Source: Janthinobacterium lividum
Lineage (GTDB): Bacteria > Pseudomonadota > Gammaproteobacteria > Burkholderiales > Burkholderiaceae_D
Length of the DNA: 64,000 nt
Assembly (NCBI RefSeq): GCF_034424625.1
Contig: NZ_CP139976.1
Coordinates: forward strand, 4,650,001 to 4,714,000
Reading direction: 5' to 3'
The position numbers were made by a program, and so were the translations under genes. Positions within the stretch are counted from its first letter, which is position 1, and each line of letters starts with the position of its first letter. Shown here piece by piece: positions 17,401 through 26,179 of this stretch. Below the pieces are notes generated by a model. It worked only from the letters and a program-made list of their open reading frames with translations, did not search any database and was not told the origin of the DNA.

Positions 17401-17612
17401 AACTGGCGCTCCAGCGGTGCCGTCACCGTCTGCCCCATGACTTCGGGACTGGCGCCCGGATACAGGGTCTGCACCTGGATGGTGGGGAAGTCCACCTGCG
17501 GCAAGGCGGCCAGCGGCAGGAACTTGAAGCCGACCAGCCCCGCCAGCACGATGGCCAGCATCAGCAGCGCCGTGGCGACGGGGCGCTGGATGAATGGCGT
17601 CGATGGACTCAT
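14493..17612 (-). CDS. mdtB: RND multidrug efflux pump subunit, MdtB-like
   Basis: 1039 residues. Starts with STPFIQRPVATALLMLAIVL and carries the RND signatures LPLAALPQVDFPTIQVQT, ATGFVVDDAIVMIENIARY (proton-relay aspartates) and a C-terminal copy of the fold ending TTPVIYLGFDRL. It is closely similar to, but distinct from, the next pump in the operon, as expected for the MdtB/MdtC pair, in which one subunit mainly binds drug and the other mainly moves protons. ATG overlaps the adaptor's stop by 4 bp. Substrates cannot be read from the sequence; homologues export bile salts, novobiocin and similar compounds. Confidence 0.93.
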   Translation of the reverse strand: MSPSTPFIQRPVATALLMLAIVLAGLVGFKFLPLAALPQVDFPTIQVQTLYPGASPEVMGQTVTAPLERQFGQMSGLQRMSSTSAAGVSIITLQFTLGQTLDVAEQEVQAAINAGGSLLPTDLPAPPVYAKINPADAPVLTLAITSDTMPLTQVQNIVNTRLALKISQVNGVGLVSLSGGQRPAVRIQGDTKLLASYGLGLDSLRTAIAAANVNSAKGSFDGPTRSFTINANDQLVTAEDYKRLIITYKNGAPVRLSDVANVVDSAENTRLGAWSGKQPAIILNVQRQPGANVIKTVDAIKALLPDLQASLPAAMKLDVLSDRTTGIRASVEHVEMELLLSVLLVVLVIFAFLHSMRATVIASLSVPISLIGACGVMYLLGYSLNNLSLMALTIATGFVVDDAIVMIENIARYIEEGETPMAAALKGASQIGFTIISLTVSLIAVLIPLLFMGDVVGRLFREFAMTLAITILISAVVSLTLVPMMSARWLKSRADEKVSATGQRIQAFLDRVIVQYDHALVWVLKRQGLTLLVALATLLLTVVLYITIPKGLFPTQDTGQLKARIETSQAVSYERMAALQQAAASALLEDPAVDTLSSLVGVDAANNTMLHTGSMLINLKRPRSGNQDDIMERLRNRVAKVAGVTLYLQPTQDLTIDAESGPTQYRVSLEGADTATVTEWAGKLAARMREKSQLRNVVTDAGATGAAVTVGIDRDSAARMSVTTATVDDALYNAFGQRIISTIFTETNQYRVILEAQPGIVTTPSDLSDLQVRTGSGKSTPLSAFASVSEKQAPLQITHVAQYPATTLGFDTTQGVALGSAVDAIRQAAKDIALPPSVTLTFLGAAGAYENSLSNQLWLILAAVVCVYIVLGVLYESYIHPLTILSTLPSAGVGALLALMISGQDLGVIGIIGIILLIGIVKKNAIMMIDFAIEAERDEGKSPQEAIHQAALLRFRPILMTTLAALFAAVPLMLGWGEGAELRRPLGLAIFGGLIVSQVLTLFTTPVIYLGFDRLGQRFASRTRGVSLDKPGDNAGSAA

Positions 17613-18979
17613 TGCGCTGCGCCCTTCGCGGGGGTTGCCGCCGGTGCACTGGCCGGCGCGGATGCCGAGGCCGATGCGCTGGCCGCGCCGTCAGCGTGCT
17701 GGCGGCGGTGGCGGCGTTCGCCGTTGGCGGTTCCCGCGCCCCCTGCGCCGCCCATGGCAGGCTTGTCGCCCGCCAGGGTGACTTTTGCGCCTTCCTTCAG
17801 GCGGTCGGCGCCTTCCGTGATGACTTGTTCTCCCGCTTCCAGGCCGGCGCGGATTTCCACCATGTCGGTGGTGGCCTGGCCGCGCGTGACCATGCGCACG
17901 GTGACGGTTTTATCCGCTTTCAGCACGTAGACGAAGTCGCCGTTATTGCTGTGACGCAGGGCCGTCACGGGTACCAGCACGGCGCCCGTGATATTGCCCA
18001 GCTCCAGGCGCACGTTGACGAACTGGCTGGGGAACAGGGCCATCTTGTCATTCGTGTAGCGGGCCTTGGCGCGCACGGTGCCCGTCTGTACGTCGACCTG
18101 GTTGTCCAGCGCGCTCAAGCTGCCCTTGTCCAGGGTATGCGTGCGCGTGCGGTCCAGCGCCAGCGCCGCCAGGGCCGAACCCGAATTCAGGCGCTCCTGG
18201 ATGGTCTGCACCTTATCCTGCGGCACGGAGAATTCCACGTCGATGGGCGAGAGCTGCGTCACCACCACCACGCCGCCCGTATCGCTGGTGCTCACCAGGT
18301 TGCCGATGTCGACCACCTTCAGGCCCGCGCGCCCGCTGATCGGCGACACCACCTTGGTGTAGCCCAGGTTCAGCCGCGCCGTGCCTTCGGCCGCGCGGTC
18401 CGTCATGACGGTGCCTTCCAGCTGTTTCACCAGGGCGGCCTGCGTGTCGACGTCCTGGCGCGCGATGGAATCCTGGCCCAGCAGGGTTTGATAGCGCTTC
18501 AGGGTCAGGCGCGCGTTTTCCAATTGCGCTTCATCGCGCTGGCGCTGGCCCGTGGCCTGCATCAGCGCCATCTCGAACTGGGCCGGGTCGATCTGCGCCA
18601 CCACCTGGCCCGCCTTGACCATGCCGCCTTCCTTGAATTTCAATTCCTTCAGGATGCCCGACACTTGCGGGCGCACCGTCACGGTGGAGGCGGCCGTCAC
18701 GGTGCCCAGCGCATCGAGCACCACGGGCAGGTCGGACTTGACGGCCGTGGCCACGCCCACGGTGGTCGAAGGGCCGCCGCGGCGCCCGCCCGGGCCGCCT
18801 GGCCCGCCGGCACCGCCGGGGCCGCCCATGCCGGGGCCGCCCTGGGCGCTGGTGCCGGAGTGGGTCAGGTACCAGGCACCGCCCCCCAGCGCAGCCATCA
18901 CGGCCAGCGCGATGACCGTGCCGACGATTTTCGAACGGCGGCTGCGCCGCGGGGTGTTGGGTGTTGTCTGCGAATCCAT
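17609..18979 (-). CDS. mdtA: RND efflux periplasmic adaptor (membrane fusion protein), MdtA-like
   Basis: 456 residues. A basic N terminus and one membrane anchor (IVGTVIALAVMAALGGGAWYL) are followed by a Gly/Pro-rich linker (about 45-75), then the MFP core: first lipoyl half-motif TVTVRPQVSGILKELKF, alpha-hairpin with a QRQRDEAQLENARLTLKRY helix, and second lipoyl half RAGLKVVDIGNLV. The last 45 residues are an Ala/Ser/Pro-rich tail outside the fold. It links the inner-membrane RND trimer to the outer-membrane channel. First gene of the operon; its promoter must lie in the gap to 19387. Confidence 0.94.
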   Translation of the reverse strand: MDSQTTPNTPRRSRRSKIVGTVIALAVMAALGGGAWYLTHSGTSAQGGPGMGGPGGAGGPGGPGGRRGGPSTTVGVATAVKSDLPVVLDALGTVTAASTVTVRPQVSGILKELKFKEGGMVKAGQVVAQIDPAQFEMALMQATGQRQRDEAQLENARLTLKRYQTLLGQDSIARQDVDTQAALVKQLEGTVMTDRAAEGTARLNLGYTKVVSPISGRAGLKVVDIGNLVSTSDTGGVVVVTQLSPIDVEFSVPQDKVQTIQERLNSGSALAALALDRTRTHTLDKGSLSALDNQVDVQTGTVRAKARYTNDKMALFPSQFVNVRLELGNITGAVLVPVTALRHSNNGDFVYVLKADKTVTVRMVTRGQATTDMVEIRAGLEAGEQVITEGADRLKEGAKVTLAGDKPAMGGAGGAGTANGERRHRRQHADGAASASASASAPASAPAATPAKGAAQ

Positions 18980-19135
18980 CGCTTATCCTTGTAGTGGCCG
19001 CTGGCACGGCGAATCTGTGGCGCCGGCCGAGGTGGGACACACTCAGGCCGGACGACCGTTTTTCGGGGTTGTTTCGGTACAAAGCCGGGGGAATCAAGAG
19101 CTGAAAATCAGCTGAAAAAACATCGTTCCCTAGCG

Positions 19136-19185
19136 TGAAACGACTCTAGCATAGTCATGTAACTGTTTCATTTCTACTTGAAACA
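19136..19185 (-). promoter_or_regulatory. Candidate promoter/operator region of the mdtABC-type operon
   Basis: The 408-bp gap 18980-19387 holds no convincing gene. Within it, TGTTTCA at 19164-19170 and TGAAACA at 19179-19185 form a perfect 7-bp inverted repeat with an 8-bp spacer, and a third half-site TGAAACG lies at 19136-19142. Between the second and third half-sites the minus strand reads TATGCT (19149-19154), a plausible -10 element, so the repeats would frame the promoter. The regulator is not encoded next to the operon. The remaining 200 bp toward 19387 show nothing I can name. Confidence 0.4.
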
Positions 19186-19387
19186 ATTACACACAGCCAG
19201 GCAGGCATGGGAGGACCGGGCAGGCCGGCAGGCATGCCGCCCCTGTGGGGGAACGGTGGAAAAATCAGGCTTGCGGGGCGCCGCAGGCGGACAACCGCGT
19301 GGAGAGGGCGACTCGCATGCAGATACAAACTCGCTACAAATCTCCCGCCAGCCGGCTTGACCTGGCGCCGCGCGGGGACGTTTGCGC

Positions 19388-19939
19388 TTACAGCGTCATG
19401 CCGAGGATGACATCCTGATAGTCGGTGCGGCCCACGCGGAAGGTGCGCCGGCCCACCTGCGCAAAGCCGCAGCGCATATAGAACGCCAGCGCATCGTGGT
19501 TTTCCGCGTACACGCCCAGCAGCACGCGCCCTGCCCCGCTGGCGCGCGCTTGGCTCAGCGCCGCCTGCATCAGGCGCTGGCCCACGCGCTGGCCCTGGAA
19601 GCGGTGCAGCAGGTAGATGCGCTTGATTTCCAGGTCGTCCGGCTGCGGATCGGCCACCGGCAAGCCGGCGGGGCTGAGCACCAGGTAGCCGACGGGCGCG
19701 CCACCGGGCGTGGCCTCGGCCAGCCACAAGCGCATGGCCGGCAGTACCAGCCAGTCGCGGTACAGCTGCACGTCGTGCTGGCGCTGGCAATGGGCGATGA
19801 CGTCAGCGCCATCGAGGATGCCCGCGAAGGCTTCCAGGAAGGTGGCCTGCCCCACCAGCGCCAGCGCCTGTTCATCGCCCTTCACGCACGGCCGGATGGT
19901 GATCGCCGTGTCAATTTCTCCGCTCATGTCGCTTGCCAT
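19388..19939 (-). CDS. GNAT family N-acetyltransferase
   Basis: About 183 residues from the chosen ATG at 19939, which has GAGGAG 7 bases upstream; a TTG at 19975 and an ATG at 19966 lack such a site. The acetyl-CoA-binding core is clear: LEIKRIYLLHRFQGQRVGQ contains the R/Q-x-x-G-x-G/A type loop (RFQGQRVG), followed by ALSQARASGAGRVLLGVYAENHDALAFYMRCGF, the usual last helix and strand. The family moves an acetyl group from acetyl-CoA to an amine. The substrate is unknown, and no neighbour suggests one. Confidence 0.85.
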   Translation of the reverse strand: MASDMSGEIDTAITIRPCVKGDEQALALVGQATFLEAFAGILDGADVIAHCQRQHDVQLYRDWLVLPAMRLWLAEATPGGAPVGYLVLSPAGLPVADPQPDDLEIKRIYLLHRFQGQRVGQRLMQAALSQARASGAGRVLLGVYAENHDALAFYMRCGFAQVGRRTFRVGRTDYQDVILGMTL

Positions 19940-19973
19940 GCCTTGCTCCTCATCGCTGTCCTGCATATGAAAC

Positions 19974-19993
19974 AAGCCGGGCGAAGCCGGCTT
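19974..19993 (-). terminator. Hairpin after sppA, possible terminator
   Basis: AAGCCGG at 19974-19980 pairs with CCGGCTT at 19987-19993 around GCGAAG. On the minus strand it comes 22 bases after the sppA stop and is followed by GTTTC, a weak T tract. It overlaps the possible upstream starts of the GNAT gene. Confidence 0.45.
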
Positions 19994-20015
19994 GGGTAGC
20001 TTGTCTATGCTGGTG

Positions 20016-21890
20016 TTACTTGCCGCCGAGTGGCACTTCGCACAGGCAGTGCGTGAGGGCCATGAACGGTTTGTGCTCGCGCGTGATGCCCGACAGCCAG
20101 CTCAGCTCCTGCGCCATGCCCAGCGCCGCGTCGGCCGGCAAGCCGGTCGTGGCCAGGCCCAGTTTCACGTGCTCGCCCAGCCCCAGTGTGGCCATGGCCC
20201 TGGAGCCGAACATGCCGATCAGGCGATCCACGTTCGACGTTTCCTGCTCCAGGTACGTCACGCGGTAGTCGGCGCCCAGGTTGGCGCGCTTGGCCGCCGA
20301 GGCCAGCGCATCGCCATAGCTGCCGATGCGGTCGACCAGGTTGCGCTCCTTGGCCTGCAAGCCTGTCCAGACGCGGCCCTGCGCCACTTCATCGATCTTT
20401 TCCGGCGTCGTCTTGCGCGCCTTGGCGGCCAGGTTCAGGAAGTCGCCATACACGTGGTTGATCGAACCCTGGATCACTTGCGCAAAGCGGGGGTCGAGCG
20501 GACGCAACGGGTTGCCCGCGTCGGCCAGCCAGGTGGTCGGCGAGCCGGCCGTGTGGATGCCCAGCTTTTCCACCACCTTGTCGGCCGTCGGCAGAATCGC
20601 GAACACGCCGATGGAACCCGTGATGGTGGCCGCGTCGGCGATCACTTCATCGGACGAGGTGCTGATCCAGTAGCCGCCCGAAGCGGCCACGTTGCCCATC
20701 GAGACGACCACCGGTTTGCCGGCGGCGCGCGTCAGTTCCAGCTCGCGGCGGATCAATTCCGAGCCGAAGGCGCTGCCGCCCGGCGAATCGACGCGCAGCA
20801 CGACGGCCTTGATCGATTTGTCTTCGCGTGCCTGACGGATCAAGCGCGAGGTGGACAGGCCGCCGATGGAACCCGGTGCCGCGATGCCGTCGCCGATTTC
20901 ACCGGAGGCGATGACCACGCCGACAGCGTCGCCGATATGCACGGGGCGCAGGCGCGCCAGGTAATCGGCATAGTTCACTTGGCGGAAATTCGTGCCTTCC
21001 GTGTTCTTGGCGCCGCGCGCCATCATGAACTGGCGCAGTTCATCGCGCGTTTTCAGGCCGTCGACCAGCTTGGCGTCCAGCGACAGCTTGCCCAGGTCGC
21101 CGCCGGCCGCCGTCATCAGCGCTGGCAGCGCATCGATCGATTGCATGATGGCGCCGGCCGGCAGCTTGCGCGCCTTTTCCACGTCCGTCGTATAGGTGGT
21201 CCACAGGCCGTTGTTCAGGTAACGGTCCGCTTCAGCCGCCGCTTCGGACGGGCCGTTGGCGATGAAAGGCTCGGCCGCGCTTTTATACGTGCCCACTTTC
21301 AGCAGGTTCACCGTCACGCCCACTTTGTCGAGCGCGTCGCGGTAGTAATTGCGGTAGCGGCCAAAGCCTTCCAGCATGACGCCGCCCATCGGGTGCAGGA
21401 ATACCTCGTCGGCCTTGGCCGCCACCAGGTACTGGCGCTGGTTGTAGCTCGAACCCCAGGCCGTGACTTTCTTGCCTGTGGCGCGGAAGCGTTCCACGCC
21501 GGCCGCCACTTCGCGCAGCGAAGCGAGGCCGCCGCCCTGCAACTCGTCGAGCAGGATCACCATGGAGCCGATGTTCTTGTCCTTGGCCGCCGTGTCGAGC
21601 ACCGCCAGCACATCGCGCAGCTGCACGTTTTTCTTGACTTCGCCGCTGACATTGGCCAGCACGGCCTCGCGCACGCCGCCCGGGGTTTCCTCGACCAGCG
21701 GGCCTTGCAAGTCCAGCACCAGGGTGGTCTTTTCCGCCAGGGGCTTGGCGCCGCCGCCAAAGATGGCGATCAGGATGGCGATGACGATCAGCAGGAAAAT
21801 CAGGTTGATGACCGCGCGGCGGGTGGCGTCCAGCGCGCGCCAGAATGCGCCAAAGCCGCGGCGCAGCGGCGGGAAGGGGTTGAGTGACAT
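20016..21890 (-). CDS. sppA: Signal peptide peptidase SppA, 67-kDa type
   Basis: 624 residues, the length of the duplicated (E. coli-type) SppA. One N-terminal membrane anchor (VINLIFLLIVIAILIAIF) and two tandem S49 protease repeats in the periplasm. The Lys general base is in VGTYKSAAEPF (Lys203, first repeat) and the Ser nucleophile in GNVAASGGYW (about Ser403, second repeat), matching the split Ser-Lys dyad of the family. It degrades signal peptides left in the inner membrane. CGGAG stands 6 bases before the ATG at 21890. Single gene, followed by a hairpin. Confidence 0.95.
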   Translation of the reverse strand: MSLNPFPPLRRGFGAFWRALDATRRAVINLIFLLIVIAILIAIFGGGAKPLAEKTTLVLDLQGPLVEETPGGVREAVLANVSGEVKKNVQLRDVLAVLDTAAKDKNIGSMVILLDELQGGGLASLREVAAGVERFRATGKKVTAWGSSYNQRQYLVAAKADEVFLHPMGGVMLEGFGRYRNYYRDALDKVGVTVNLLKVGTYKSAAEPFIANGPSEAAAEADRYLNNGLWTTYTTDVEKARKLPAGAIMQSIDALPALMTAAGGDLGKLSLDAKLVDGLKTRDELRQFMMARGAKNTEGTNFRQVNYADYLARLRPVHIGDAVGVVIASGEIGDGIAAPGSIGGLSTSRLIRQAREDKSIKAVVLRVDSPGGSAFGSELIRRELELTRAAGKPVVVSMGNVAASGGYWISTSSDEVIADAATITGSIGVFAILPTADKVVEKLGIHTAGSPTTWLADAGNPLRPLDPRFAQVIQGSINHVYGDFLNLAAKARKTTPEKIDEVAQGRVWTGLQAKERNLVDRIGSYGDALASAAKRANLGADYRVTYLEQETSNVDRLIGMFGSRAMATLGLGEHVKLGLATTGLPADAALGMAQELSWLSGITREHKPFMALTHCLCEVPLGGK

Positions 21891-21965
21891 TGATGCTCCG
21901 TGAGGTTATGTACCTAAAGGAAATCAATATAGCTGAAAATGGCTGCGATCGTCTTGGGATTCGTC

Positions 21966-23444
21966 TTATTTTGACAAGTGTGCCGCGCCTTGGCCGCCCT
22001 GCCCTGGCGGCGTGGAAATGAGGAACAGGCCGGCCAGCACGAGGGCGCCATTCAGTATCAGCAATTCCAGGCCGATGCGGTAATGCTCGAACAGCAGCGC
22101 CTGCTCCCCTTCGATCAGCGCGCACAGCAGCGGCCCGGCCACGGCCACCAAAGGCACCCAGCGGTCGCGCACGCCGCGCCGGCTGAGCAGGCCAAAAGCG
22201 AACAAGCCCAGCAGCGGACCATAGGTATAGCTGGCCAGCTTCAGGATCACGACTATCATGCTGGGATCATCGAGCCATTTGAAGGCCATGATCAGGATCA
22301 AAAACAGTGCGGCAAACCCCAGGTGCACGCGGCGGCGCCAGCGCATCTGCGCCGCCGGGCTCAAATCCTGCCTGCGCTGCAGGCCGAGGATATCGATGCA
22401 GAAGGTAGACGTCAAGGCGGTCAGTGCCCCATCCACGCTGGGAAACAGGGCGGAAATGAGGGCGATGAAGAAAATCAGCTGCACCACGGCGGGGAAATGC
22501 CCGAGCACCACGGCGGGAAACAGTTTATCCCCTGTCGCGGTGACACCCGCCAGCGGCGCATACAGGTGCAGCAAGCCGCCGAGGAACAGGAACAGCAGCA
22601 GCACGCCGGTCAGCACCACGGTCAGGCTGAGCATGTTCTTTTGCGAATCGCGCAAGGTCCGCACGGAAATGTTCTTTTGCATCATCTCCTGGTCCATGCC
22701 CGTCATGGCGATGGTGATGAACATGCCGGCGATAATGTGTTTCCAAACATAGGCGGGACTGTCCGGGTCGGTGGTGAAGATGCGCGTGAGGCCTTGCGCG
22801 CGCATGCGCTCGAGGCTATCGATGAGGGACAGGTCCATCTCGCGCAGCAGGAACACGCTGCAAATCACGAGGCCCGCCAGCATGCACGCCGTTTGCAGGG
22901 TATCGGTCCAGACGATGGTCTTGACGCCGCCTTCATACGTGTACAGCAGGATCAGCAGCAGCACGACGCACGACGTCAGCCAGAATGGCACGCCCAGGCT
23001 ATCGAGAATGGTCGCTTGCAGGATATTGACCACCAGATACAGCCGCGCCGTGGCGCCCAGCAGCCGCGACAGGATGAAAAACGCCGCCCCGCTCTGGTAG
23101 GAACGCCGCCCCAGGCGCAGTTCCAGGTAGCGGTAAATCGACGTGAGCTGCAGCCGGTAGTACAGCGGCAGCAAGATGAAGGTGATGGCCAGATAGCCCA
23201 GCACATAGCCGATCATCAGCTGGATATAACCGAAACCATTGCTCCCCACGGCGCCGGGCACGCTGATGAAGGTCACGCCCGTGAGCGTCGTGCCCACCAT
23301 GCCGAAGGCCACCAGCATCCAGTTGCTGTCCTTGTTGCCGATGAAAAAACTGTCGTTGGTGGCATGGCGCGACGTGCGCCACGCCACGCCCAGCAGGATC
23401 AGGAAATACGCGAGGACAACGGCAAACAGGATGAGGGGGGGCAT
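21966..23444 (-). CDS. Sodium:solute symporter (SSS family)
   Basis: 492 residues and about 13 hydrophobic segments. The N-terminal half has the SSS features DSFFIGNKDSNWMLVAFGMVGTT, then TFISVPGAVG and a helix YTYEGGVKTIVWTDTLQ, which is characteristic of this family. The typical role is uptake of an organic solute with sodium across the inner membrane. The substrate is not deducible: relatives carry proline, pantothenate, sugars or sialic acid, and no catabolic gene adjoins. No strong ribosome binding site is visible before the ATG. Confidence 0.88.
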   Translation of the reverse strand: MPPLILFAVVLAYFLILLGVAWRTSRHATNDSFFIGNKDSNWMLVAFGMVGTTLTGVTFISVPGAVGSNGFGYIQLMIGYVLGYLAITFILLPLYYRLQLTSIYRYLELRLGRRSYQSGAAFFILSRLLGATARLYLVVNILQATILDSLGVPFWLTSCVVLLLILLYTYEGGVKTIVWTDTLQTACMLAGLVICSVFLLREMDLSLIDSLERMRAQGLTRIFTTDPDSPAYVWKHIIAGMFITIAMTGMDQEMMQKNISVRTLRDSQKNMLSLTVVLTGVLLLFLFLGGLLHLYAPLAGVTATGDKLFPAVVLGHFPAVVQLIFFIALISALFPSVDGALTALTSTFCIDILGLQRRQDLSPAAQMRWRRRVHLGFAALFLILIMAFKWLDDPSMIVVILKLASYTYGPLLGLFAFGLLSRRGVRDRWVPLVAVAGPLLCALIEGEQALLFEHYRIGLELLILNGALVLAGLFLISTPPGQGGQGAAHLSK

Positions 23445-23513
23445 GGGCGATGCGCTGGCGGCAAAGGGGAACAGGGGCAGAAATATACAGCAAAGCCCCT
23501 GATTACGCCGGCG

Positions 23514-24731
23514 TCAGCAGCCGGTCGGTTTGACTTTCTCCACTTCCAGGCCGAACCACGGCCGCAAACGCGTGCCGATGACATTGCCCAGGAAGGCGCA
23601 GACCAGCCACAGCCAGCCGTGCAGGCTGCCCGAGACGATGCCGCTGAAATACGCGCCGATATTGCAGCCGTAGGCCAGGCGCGCGCCGTAGCCGAGCAGC
23701 AAGCCGCCGACGACGGCGGCGATGATCGAGCGGCGCGGGATGCGCCATACGGGCGCATAGCGGCCGGCCAGCGCCGCCGCCAGCATGGCGCCCAGCACGA
23801 TGCCGATGTCCATCACGGAAGTCTTGTCTTGCGTCAACGGAGCGGCCAGGGCGGCGGCATTCGCCTTGGTCGACCAGTAAGCCCAGCTGGCCGTGTCGAT
23901 GCCGACCACGGATGCGGCCTTGGCGCCCCATAGGGCGAACGCGGACGTCACGCCCCACGGCTTGCCCGACAGCGCCAGGGTGGCGAAGTTCAGCACGACG
24001 AGCGCAACGGCGCCCGCCACCAGCGGCCAGGGGCCATGCAGCCAGGGTGATGCCTGTGCCGGGCGCAGTGGCGTGGCGACAAGCTTGCCATGGCGGCGCT
24101 TTTCCACCAGCACCGTGATGCCGGCGATCAGCGCGAAGACTATCCAGTTCAGCGCCAGCGCGGGCGCCAGGCCCAGGGTCGTGACGAGGGAAATCGGCTG
24201 GAGCTGCGGCAGCGCCGTCCAGAACGGCATGTGCGCCGTGCCGATCACGGAACCGACGATGAAGGCGGCCAGGGTGATGAGCATGCGCGTGCTGCCGCCC
24301 CCCACCGTGTACAGGGTGCCGGACGCGCAACCGCCACCCAGCTGCATGCCGATGCCGAAGATGAAGGCGCCAAAGATCACCGAGGTACCGGCGGGAGAAA
24401 CGAGGCCCGCGACGGGCGTGCCGAACAGGGTCCCGGCCGACAGCGCGGGAAAGAACAGCGCCACGCCCACGGCCAGCATCAGCATTTGCGCGCGCAAACC
24501 GTCGCCGCGGCCATCGGCGATGAAGACGCGCCAGGCGGACGTAAAACCGAAGGCCGCGTGATACAGGGTGATGCCGAGCAAGGCGCCCACCACATACAGC
24601 GCGGCCTGTTTGATGCCGACGGTGTGCGCCAGGTACCACGCGCCGAGCAGGATGAGCACAAGCGCAACGCCCAGCGGTTTCGGATTGATGGCGGCGCGCA
24701 AGCGCAGGGGTGACGTTGCAGTATCGGACAT
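23514..24731 (-). CDS. YeeE/YedE family inner-membrane protein (thiosulfate-transporter-like)
   Basis: 405 residues, about ten membrane segments in two similar halves. The family-defining cysteine regions are present: GIGMQLGGGCASGTLYTVGGG in the first half and GARLAYGCNIGAYFSGI in the second. In YeeE-type thiosulfate channels such Cys residues line the pore, so sulfur-compound import is the best guess. The usual partner TusA-like (YeeD) gene is not visible next to it, so the substrate stays uncertain. Confidence 0.88.
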   Translation of the reverse strand: MSDTATSPLRLRAAINPKPLGVALVLILLGAWYLAHTVGIKQAALYVVGALLGITLYHAAFGFTSAWRVFIADGRGDGLRAQMLMLAVGVALFFPALSAGTLFGTPVAGLVSPAGTSVIFGAFIFGIGMQLGGGCASGTLYTVGGGSTRMLITLAAFIVGSVIGTAHMPFWTALPQLQPISLVTTLGLAPALALNWIVFALIAGITVLVEKRRHGKLVATPLRPAQASPWLHGPWPLVAGAVALVVLNFATLALSGKPWGVTSAFALWGAKAASVVGIDTASWAYWSTKANAAALAAPLTQDKTSVMDIGIVLGAMLAAALAGRYAPVWRIPRRSIIAAVVGGLLLGYGARLAYGCNIGAYFSGIVSGSLHGWLWLVCAFLGNVIGTRLRPWFGLEVEKVKPTGC

Positions 24732-24823
24732 GGGAGAATGGGCCAGGGGAAGGTAAGCCCTATTCTCGCCCGTTTTGATGTTTTCTGCCAGAAACTTACT
24801 GTACAGGCCAGGCCGCCAGAAAT

Positions 24824-26035
24824 TTAATGCCCCACCGCATGGATCGACTTTTCACCGCCAGCACGCACGGGGATGGGATAGCGCCGATCCATCCGGCCGC
24901 TCAAGGCCGTCAAGCCGAACGCGCCCAGCACGACGAGGGCACCGATCCAGCCCGTGTGCACGAGACCCAGGTGTTCGACGATCAAGCCACCGCCCCAGGC
25001 GCCGCCGGCGATGCCCAGGTTGAAAGCGGCGATATTCAAACCCGAAGCCACGTCGACGGCGCGGGGCGTGAAGTGTTCGGCTTGCTGCACAACATACACT
25101 TGCAGGCCAGCCACATTACCGAAGGCCACGGCGCCCCACAGCAGCACGGTGATGACGACGAGCACGGGATGCGGCGCCGTGAAGGTCAGCAGCAGCAAGA
25201 CGGCCGCCAGCAGTAAAAAGATCAGTTTCAGGGCACTGACAGGGCCTTTCCTGTCGGCCAGCTTGCCGCCCCAGATATTGCCGAACGCCACGGACACGCC
25301 ATACACGAGCATCACCACGCCCACGGCGCCCGCGCTGAAACCCGATACTTGCTGCAAAATCGGCGCCAAGTAGGTAAAGGCGATGAAGGAGCCGCCATAA
25401 CCGACGGCCGTCATCGCATACACCAACAGCAGGCGCGGCTGGCCCAATACCTGCACTTGCTGCAGCAAGGACGCCGGTTTGCTGTGGGCGATATTCGATG
25501 GCACGTACAGCAGGCTGCCGATGAACGCCACGAGGCCCAGGGCCGAGACGGCGAGGAAGGTTTCGCGCCAGCCGAAATGCTGGCCGATGAAGGTGCCCAG
25601 CGGCACGCCCGTCACCAGGGCCACGGTCAAGCCCGTAAACATGATGGCAATCGCGCTGGCCGCCTTGTCCTTCGGCACCAGGGACGTGGCGATGGTCGAG
25701 CCGATGGAAAAGAACACGCCATGCGCCAGCCCCGTCAGGATGCGGGCGATGACGAGGGTTTCGTAGCCGGGCGATTTCCACGCCAGCAAATTACCCAAAG
25801 TAAACAAGACCATCAGGGACAGCAGCAAGGTCTTGCGCGGGATCTTGCCCGTCAGGGCCGTCAGCACGGGCGCGCCGACGGCGACGCCCAGCGCATACAG
25901 GCTGACCAGCAAGCCGGCCGATGGCAGATTGACGCCCAGGTCTGCGGCGATGGTGGGCAACAGCCCGACGATGACAAACTCGGTGGTTCCGATGGCAAAT
26001 GCGCTGAGGGTCAGCGCGAGCAAGGCAATGGGCAT
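24824..26035 (-). CDS. MFS transporter, DHA1 drug/sugar efflux type (YdhP/AraJ-like)
   Basis: 403 residues with twelve predicted helices. It opens with ALTLSAFAIGTTEFVIVGLLPTIAADLGV, the hallmark of the arabinose-polymer/drug efflux subgroup of DHA1, and has GLAHGVFFSIGSTIATSLVPKD between helices 4 and 5. It is an inner-membrane proton antiporter; substrate unknown. It is closely related to the MFS gene at 29785-31008 (same opening and same loop motifs), and the two may be old duplicates. It stands alone, with no adjacent regulator. Confidence 0.9.
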   Translation of the reverse strand: MPIALLALTLSAFAIGTTEFVIVGLLPTIAADLGVNLPSAGLLVSLYALGVAVGAPVLTALTGKIPRKTLLLSLMVLFTLGNLLAWKSPGYETLVIARILTGLAHGVFFSIGSTIATSLVPKDKAASAIAIMFTGLTVALVTGVPLGTFIGQHFGWRETFLAVSALGLVAFIGSLLYVPSNIAHSKPASLLQQVQVLGQPRLLLVYAMTAVGYGGSFIAFTYLAPILQQVSGFSAGAVGVVMLVYGVSVAFGNIWGGKLADRKGPVSALKLIFLLLAAVLLLLTFTAPHPVLVVITVLLWGAVAFGNVAGLQVYVVQQAEHFTPRAVDVASGLNIAAFNLGIAGGAWGGGLIVEHLGLVHTGWIGALVVLGAFGLTALSGRMDRRYPIPVRAGGEKSIHAVGH

Positions 26036-26179
26036 GGCAAACTCCGATAAATGATGTTGGCATGCAGTATCGGGGTTTTCTTTGTTTCGAAAAATACCTC
26101 TTCAGGAAGAAGATAGTTGCGCACAAATCAACAATAGTGCGGTCTGCTACACTGGCCGCATCCACACGGGATCACCACC

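Noticed and set aside
14769..17930. A 1053-codon open frame on the plus strand opposite the MdtB-like gene
   Set aside because: It is the antisense shadow of a clear RND pump in GC-rich DNA; its product is Arg/Gln/His-rich, without domains. The same holds for long plus-strand frames opposite the S46, kinase, nuoL and nuoG genes.
19155..19790. Minus-strand frame covering the gap beyond mdtA and the GNAT gene
   Set aside because: It is out of frame with the clear GNAT motifs, Pro/Arg/Ala-rich and without domains.
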